NCBI GenBank assembly: GCA_033782935.1
Contig: JAWQEG010000004.1
Location: 2,046,001-2,110,000 of the forward strand
Length of the DNA: 64,000 nucleotides
Direction: 5' to 3'
Source of the DNA: Petrolisthes cinctipes
Lineage: Eukaryota; Arthropoda; Malacostraca; Decapoda; Porcellanidae
Shown here: positions 59,701 through 64,000 of the stretch, piece after piece
Layout: each line of letters begins with the position of its first letter
Position numbering within the stretch: the stretch's first letter is position 1
The notes under the pieces: generated by a model
Databases searched by the model: none
What the model saw: the letters and a program-made list of their open reading frames with translations, nothing else
What the model was told of the DNA's origin: nothing
Made by a program: the position numbers and the translations under genes

Positions 59701-62700
59701 TATATCTCAAATTCCGGCTCAAAACACCCGCAAATTAGATTTTTTGGGGTCCCAGAAGTGATCTGTACATTCCTACTTAGTGCTAGAATATTTTCAAAAT
59801 ATAGGTCCAAAACATGCTAAAAATCGATATTTTAGGTGCCCAAAGTCGATATCTCAAATTCAGGCCCAAAACACCCGAAAATTCGATATTTTGGGGTCCC
59901 AGAAGCGATCTGTACATGGCTACTCCTAGGTAGAATGTTTTCAAGATACAGACCCAAAACACGCTCAAAATCGATATTTTAGGTGCCCAAAAGTCGATAT
60001 GTGTATGCATCTTCTGTACCCGTTTATATCTCAAATTCAGGCTCCAAACACCCGAAAATTCGATATTTTGGGGTCCTAGAAGCGATCTGTACTTGCCTAC
60101 TCCGTGTTAGAGTATTTTCAAAATACAGGCCCAAAACATGCTGAAAATCGATATTTTAGGTGACCAAAGACAATATGTGTATATATCTTCTGCACCCGTT
60201 TATATCCCAAATTCAACCTCAAAACACCCGAAAATTCAATATTTGTGGGTCCCAGAAGCGATCTGTACATGCCTACTCAGTGCTAGAATGTTTTCAAAAT
60301 ATAGGCTCAAAACATGCTAAAAATCGATATTTTAATGAATGTCCAAAGTAGATATGTGCATGCATCTTCTGTACCCGTTTATATCTCAAATTCAGGCTCA
60401 AAACACCCGAAAATTCGGTATTTTTGGGTCTTAGAAGCGATCTGTACATGGCTACTCCAAGTTAGAATGTTTTCAAGATACAGACCCAAAACACACTCAA
60501 AATCGATATTTTAGGTGCCCAAAAGTCGATATGTGCATGCATCTTCTGAACCCGTTTATATCTCAAATTCAGTCTCAAAACACCCGAAAACTCGATATTT
60601 TAGGGTCCCAGAAGCGATCTGTACATGCCTAATCCGTGTAAGGGTATTTTCAAAAGACAGGCCCAAAACATGTTAATAATCGATATTTTAGGTGACCAAA
60701 GTCAATATGTGTATGCATCTTCTGCACCCGTTTATATCCCAAATTCAACCTCAAAACACCCGAAAATTCAATATTTGTGGGTCCCAGATGCGATCTGTAC
60801 ATGCCTACTCATTGCTAGAATGTTTTCAAAATATAGGTTAAAAACATGCTAAAAATCGATATTTTAAATGTCCAAAGTCGATATGTGCATGCATCTTCTG
60901 TACCCGTTTATATCTCAAATTCAGGCTCTAAACACCCGAAAATTCGATATTTTGGGGTCTCAGAAGTGATCTGTACATGCCTACTTAGTGCTAGAATATT
61001 TTCAAAATATTGGCCCAAAACATGCTAAAAATCGATATTTTAGGTGCCCAAAGTCGATATATCAAATTCAGGCCCCAAACACCCGAAAATTCGATATTTT
61101 GGGGTCCTAGAAGCGAACTGTACATACCTACTCCGTGTTAGAGAATTTTCAAAATGTAGGCTCAAAACATGCTAAAAATCGATATTATACTGTAAGTGTC
61201 CAAAGTCGATATGTGCATGCATCTTCTGTACCCGTTTATACCTCAAATTCAGGCTCAAAACACCCGAAAATTTGGTATTTTTGGGTCCTAGAAGCGATCT
61301 GTACATGCCGACTCCTAGTTAGAATGTTTTCATGATACAGACCCAAAACATGCTCAAAATCGATATTATAGGTGCCCAAAAGTCGATATGAGCATGCATC
61401 TTCAGTACCTGTTTATATCTCAATTTCTGGCTCAAAACACCCAAAAATTAGAAATTTTTGGGACCCAGAAGCGATCTGTACATGCCTACTCCGTTTTAGA
61501 GTATTTTAAAAATACATGCCCAAAACATGCTGAATATCGATAATTTAGGTGCATAAAGTCAATATGTGCATGCATTTTCTGTACCCGTTTATATCCCAAA
61601 TTCAGGCACAAAACACCCGAAAATTCGATATTTTGCGGTCCCAGAAGCGATCTGTACATGCTTACTCAGTGCTAGAATATTTTCAAAATATAGGCCCAAA
61701 ACATGCTAAAAATCGATATTTTAGGTGCCCAAAGTCGATATCTCAAATTCAGGCTTAAAACACCCGAAAATTCGATATTTTGGGGTCCCAGAAGCGATCT
61801 GTACATGCCTACTCCGTGTTAGAGTATTTACAAAATACAGGCCGAAAACATACAGAAAATCGATATTATAGTTGCCCAAAAGTCGATATGTGCATGCATC
61901 TTCTGTATCCGTTTATATCTCAAATTCAGCTCCAAACACCCGAAAATTTGATATTTTGGGGTCCCAGAAGCGATCTGTACATGCCTACTCAAATACAGGC
62001 CCAAAACATGCTGAAAATCGACCTTTTAGGTGCCCAAAGTCAATATGTGTATGCATCTTCTGTACCCGTTTATATCTCAAATTCAGGCTCCAAACACCCG
62101 AAAATTCGATATTTTGGTGTCCCAGAAGCAATCTGTACATGCCTACTCCGTGTTAGAGTATTTTCAAAATACAGGCCCAAAACATGCTGAAAATCGATCT
62201 TTTAGGTTACCAAAGTCAATATGTGTATGCATCTACTGCACCCATTTATATCCCAAATTCAACCTAAAAACATCCGAAAAGTCTATATTTTTGGGTCCCA
62301 GAAGCGATCTGTACATGCCTACTCAGTGCTAGAATGTTTTCAAAATATAGGCTCAAAACATGCTAAAAATCGATATTTTAAGTGTCCAAAGTCGATATGT
62401 GCATGCATCATCTGCACCCGTTTATATCTCAAATTCAGGCTCAAAACACCCGAAAATTCGATTTTTTGGGGTCCCAGAAGTGATCTGTACATGCCTACTT
62501 AGTGCTAGAATATTTTCAAAATATAAGCCCAAAACATGCTAAAAATCGATATTTTAGGTGCCCAAAGTCGATATCTCAAATTCGGGCCCAAAACACACGA
62601 AAATTCGATATTTTGGGGTTCCAGAAGCGAACTGTACATGCCTACACCTTGTTAGAGTATTTTCAAAATACAGGCCCAAAACATACTAAAAACCGACCTT

Positions 62701-64000
62701 TTAGGTGCCCAAAAGTCGATATGTGCATGCATCTTCGGTACCCGTTTATATCTCAAATTCAGGCTCAAAACACCCAAAAATTCGATATTTTGGGGTCCCA
62801 GAAGCGCTCTGTAAATGCCTACTTAGTGCTAGAATATTTTCAAAAAATAGGCCCAAAACATGCTAAAAATCGATATTTTAGGTGCCCAAAGTCGATATCT
62901 CAAATTCAGGCCCAAAACACCCAAAAATTCGATATTTTGGGGTCCCAGAAGCGATCTGTACATGCCTACTCTGTGTTAGAGTATTTTCAAATTACAGGCC
63001 CACAACATACAGAAATTCGATATGTGCATGCATCTTCTGTTCCCGTTTATATCTCAAATTCAGGCTCGAAACACCCGAAATTTCGATATTTTGGGGTCCC
63101 AGAAGCGATCTGTAAATGCCTACTCAGATACAGGCCCAAAACATGCTGAAAATCGATATTTTAGGTGCCCAAAGTCAATATGTGTATGCATCTTCTGCAC
63201 CCGTTTATATCCCAAATTTAACCTCAAAACACCCGAAAATTTGATATTTTGGGGTCCCAGAAGCGATCTGTACATGCCTACTCAGTGCTAGATGGTTTTA
63301 AAAATATAGGCTCAAAACATGCTAAAAATCGATATTTTAAGTGTCTAAAGTCGATATGTGCATGCATCTTCTGTACCCGTTTATATCTCAAATTCAGGCT
63401 CAAAACACCCGAAAATTCGAAATTTGGGGGTCCCAGAAGCGATCTGTGCATGCCTACTCAGTGCTAGAATATTTTCAAAATATAGTCCCAAAACATCCTA
63501 AAAATCGATATTTTAGGTGCCCAAAGTCGATATCTCAAATTCTGGCCCAAAACACCTGAAAATTCGATATTTTTGGGTCCCAGAAGCGACTTGTACATGC
63601 CTACTCCGTGTTAGAGTATTTTCAATATACAGGCCCAAAACATACTGAAAATCGATCTTTTAGGTGCCCAAAAGTCGATATGTGGATGCATCTTCTGTTC
63701 CCGTTTATATCTCAAATTCATGCTCTAAACACCCGAAAATTCGATATTTTGGGGTCCCAGAAGCGATCTGTACTTGCCTACTCCGTGTTAGAGTATTTTC
63801 AAAATACAGGCCCAAAACATGCTGAAAATCGATATTTTAGGTGACCAAAGTCAATATGTCCATGCATCTTCTGCACCCGTTTATATCCCAAATTTAACCT
63901 CAAAACACCCGAAAATTCAATATTTGTGGGTCCCAGAAGCGATCTGTACATGCCTACTCAGTGCTAGAATGTTTTCAAAATATAGGCTCAAAACATGCTA
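53760..64000 (+). repeat. Array segment, diverged mosaic with short-range relatives
   Basis: Ordinary units with scattered block relationships. About 57110-57490 matches 59279-59660 (offset 2169). About 55600-55900 resembles 58980-59280. The CTACAGAGATACAGGCCC variant occurs near 57270 and 59438 and also near 44710 and 49962. Small private changes are common: a 21-bp loss joining TTTTAGGTGC to ATCTTCTGCACCC at 53805, insertions giving TTTTAATGAATGTCCAAAG (60331) and TTATACTGTAAGTGTCC (61186), and a shortened half A near 63010. No gene or unrelated insertion is seen. Confidence 0.85.

Larger units (their letters stand above)
29390..64000 (+). repeat. Satellite array, right arm (same 176-bp family)
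   Basis: The same satellite resumes in phase and in the same orientation immediately after the inserted element and runs to the window edge, where it is cut inside a monomer. Taking out 937 bp (element plus one TA copy) between the landmarks at 28324 and 29438 leaves exactly 177 bp, a normal unit length. The arm contains the most homogeneous blocks of the window (40.8-51.5 kb) and the most patchy ones (29.4-41 kb and 51.5-64 kb). No gene, RNA gene or second mobile element is visible in it. Confidence 0.97.

Noticed and set aside
1..64000. Dozens of overlapping open frames of 60-280 codons with similar translations, on both strands
   Set aside because: They recur once per monomer, in different frames of the same repeat, with no consistent start context, splice signals or codon bias. 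They are frame readings of a satellite, not a gene family.
1..64000. CENP-B box or other known centromere protein motif
   Set aside because: Scanning by eye for the TTCG....A..CGGG pattern in the common monomer types, I found none. Centromere identity therefore rests on satellite class alone and is not claimed.
1..64000. Telomeric or microsatellite arrays
   Set aside because: No TTAGGG-type or other short simple repeat beyond the T-rich tract in the element.
1..64000. Inverted monomers or strand switches in the array
   Set aside because: Every monomer examined keeps the same orientation; minus-strand frames are only the complement of plus-strand units.

Overview
This window is almost entirely satellite DNA. 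About 63.1 of 64.0 kb is a single head-to-tail array of one diverged tandem repeat, broken once by a 935-bp transposon-like insertion at 28455-29389. I find no credible protein-coding gene, RNA gene, CRISPR array or operon. The many short open frames are by-products of reading the satellite in different frames. It points to a eukaryotic chromosome, in a centromeric, pericentromeric or other heterochromatic block. I cannot name the species. All monomers I inspected run in the same orientation, including across the insertion. One full-length unit counted by hand is about 41% G+C.

The basic unit is 176-177 bp. It contains an internal ancient duplication: two half-units, A and B, each about 88 bp and about two-thirds identical by hand alignment. 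A carries the TGCATGCA palindrome. B carries the GGGGTCCC-AGAAGCGATCTGTACATG segment and a 15-bp dyad. Recurrent shortened classes are about 147 bp (29 bp lost from A), 158 bp (18 bp lost from B), 163 bp (14 bp lost from B) and rarely 129 bp (both the A and the 18-bp B loss). Single oddities are a 264-bp unit at 19494, which is exactly three half-units, and a 64-bp unit at 52693.

Layout. From 1 to about 21.5 kb the array is a mosaic of older, diverged multi-monomer duplications, including a local 680-bp tandem duplication at 3410-4769 and several roughly colinear pairs about 10 kb apart. From 21624 to 26279 lies a clean 11-monomer higher-order repeat of 1771 bp, in two complete copies and one shortened copy. 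From 28455 to 29389 lies a non-autonomous inverted-repeat element with 26-bp termini. Removing it with one 2-bp target copy restores a normal 177-bp monomer. From 29.4 to 41 kb is another patchwork, with a recurring 6-monomer unit of 1030 bp. From 40.8 to 51.5 kb is the youngest-looking part: a second 11-monomer repeat of 1881 bp, a tandemly doubled 352-bp dimer inside it, and a nearly identical 5252-bp segment repeated once. From 51.5 to 64 kb the array again becomes a diverged mosaic.

The window therefore shows nested satellite growth (88 bp, 176 bp, dimers, 6-mers, 11-mers, 5-kb blocks) by unequal exchange. On top of this is a substitution pattern that looks like decay of methylated CpG sites. 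These are hand readings. Copy numbers and identities need a dot plot or a tandem-repeat program for exact values.
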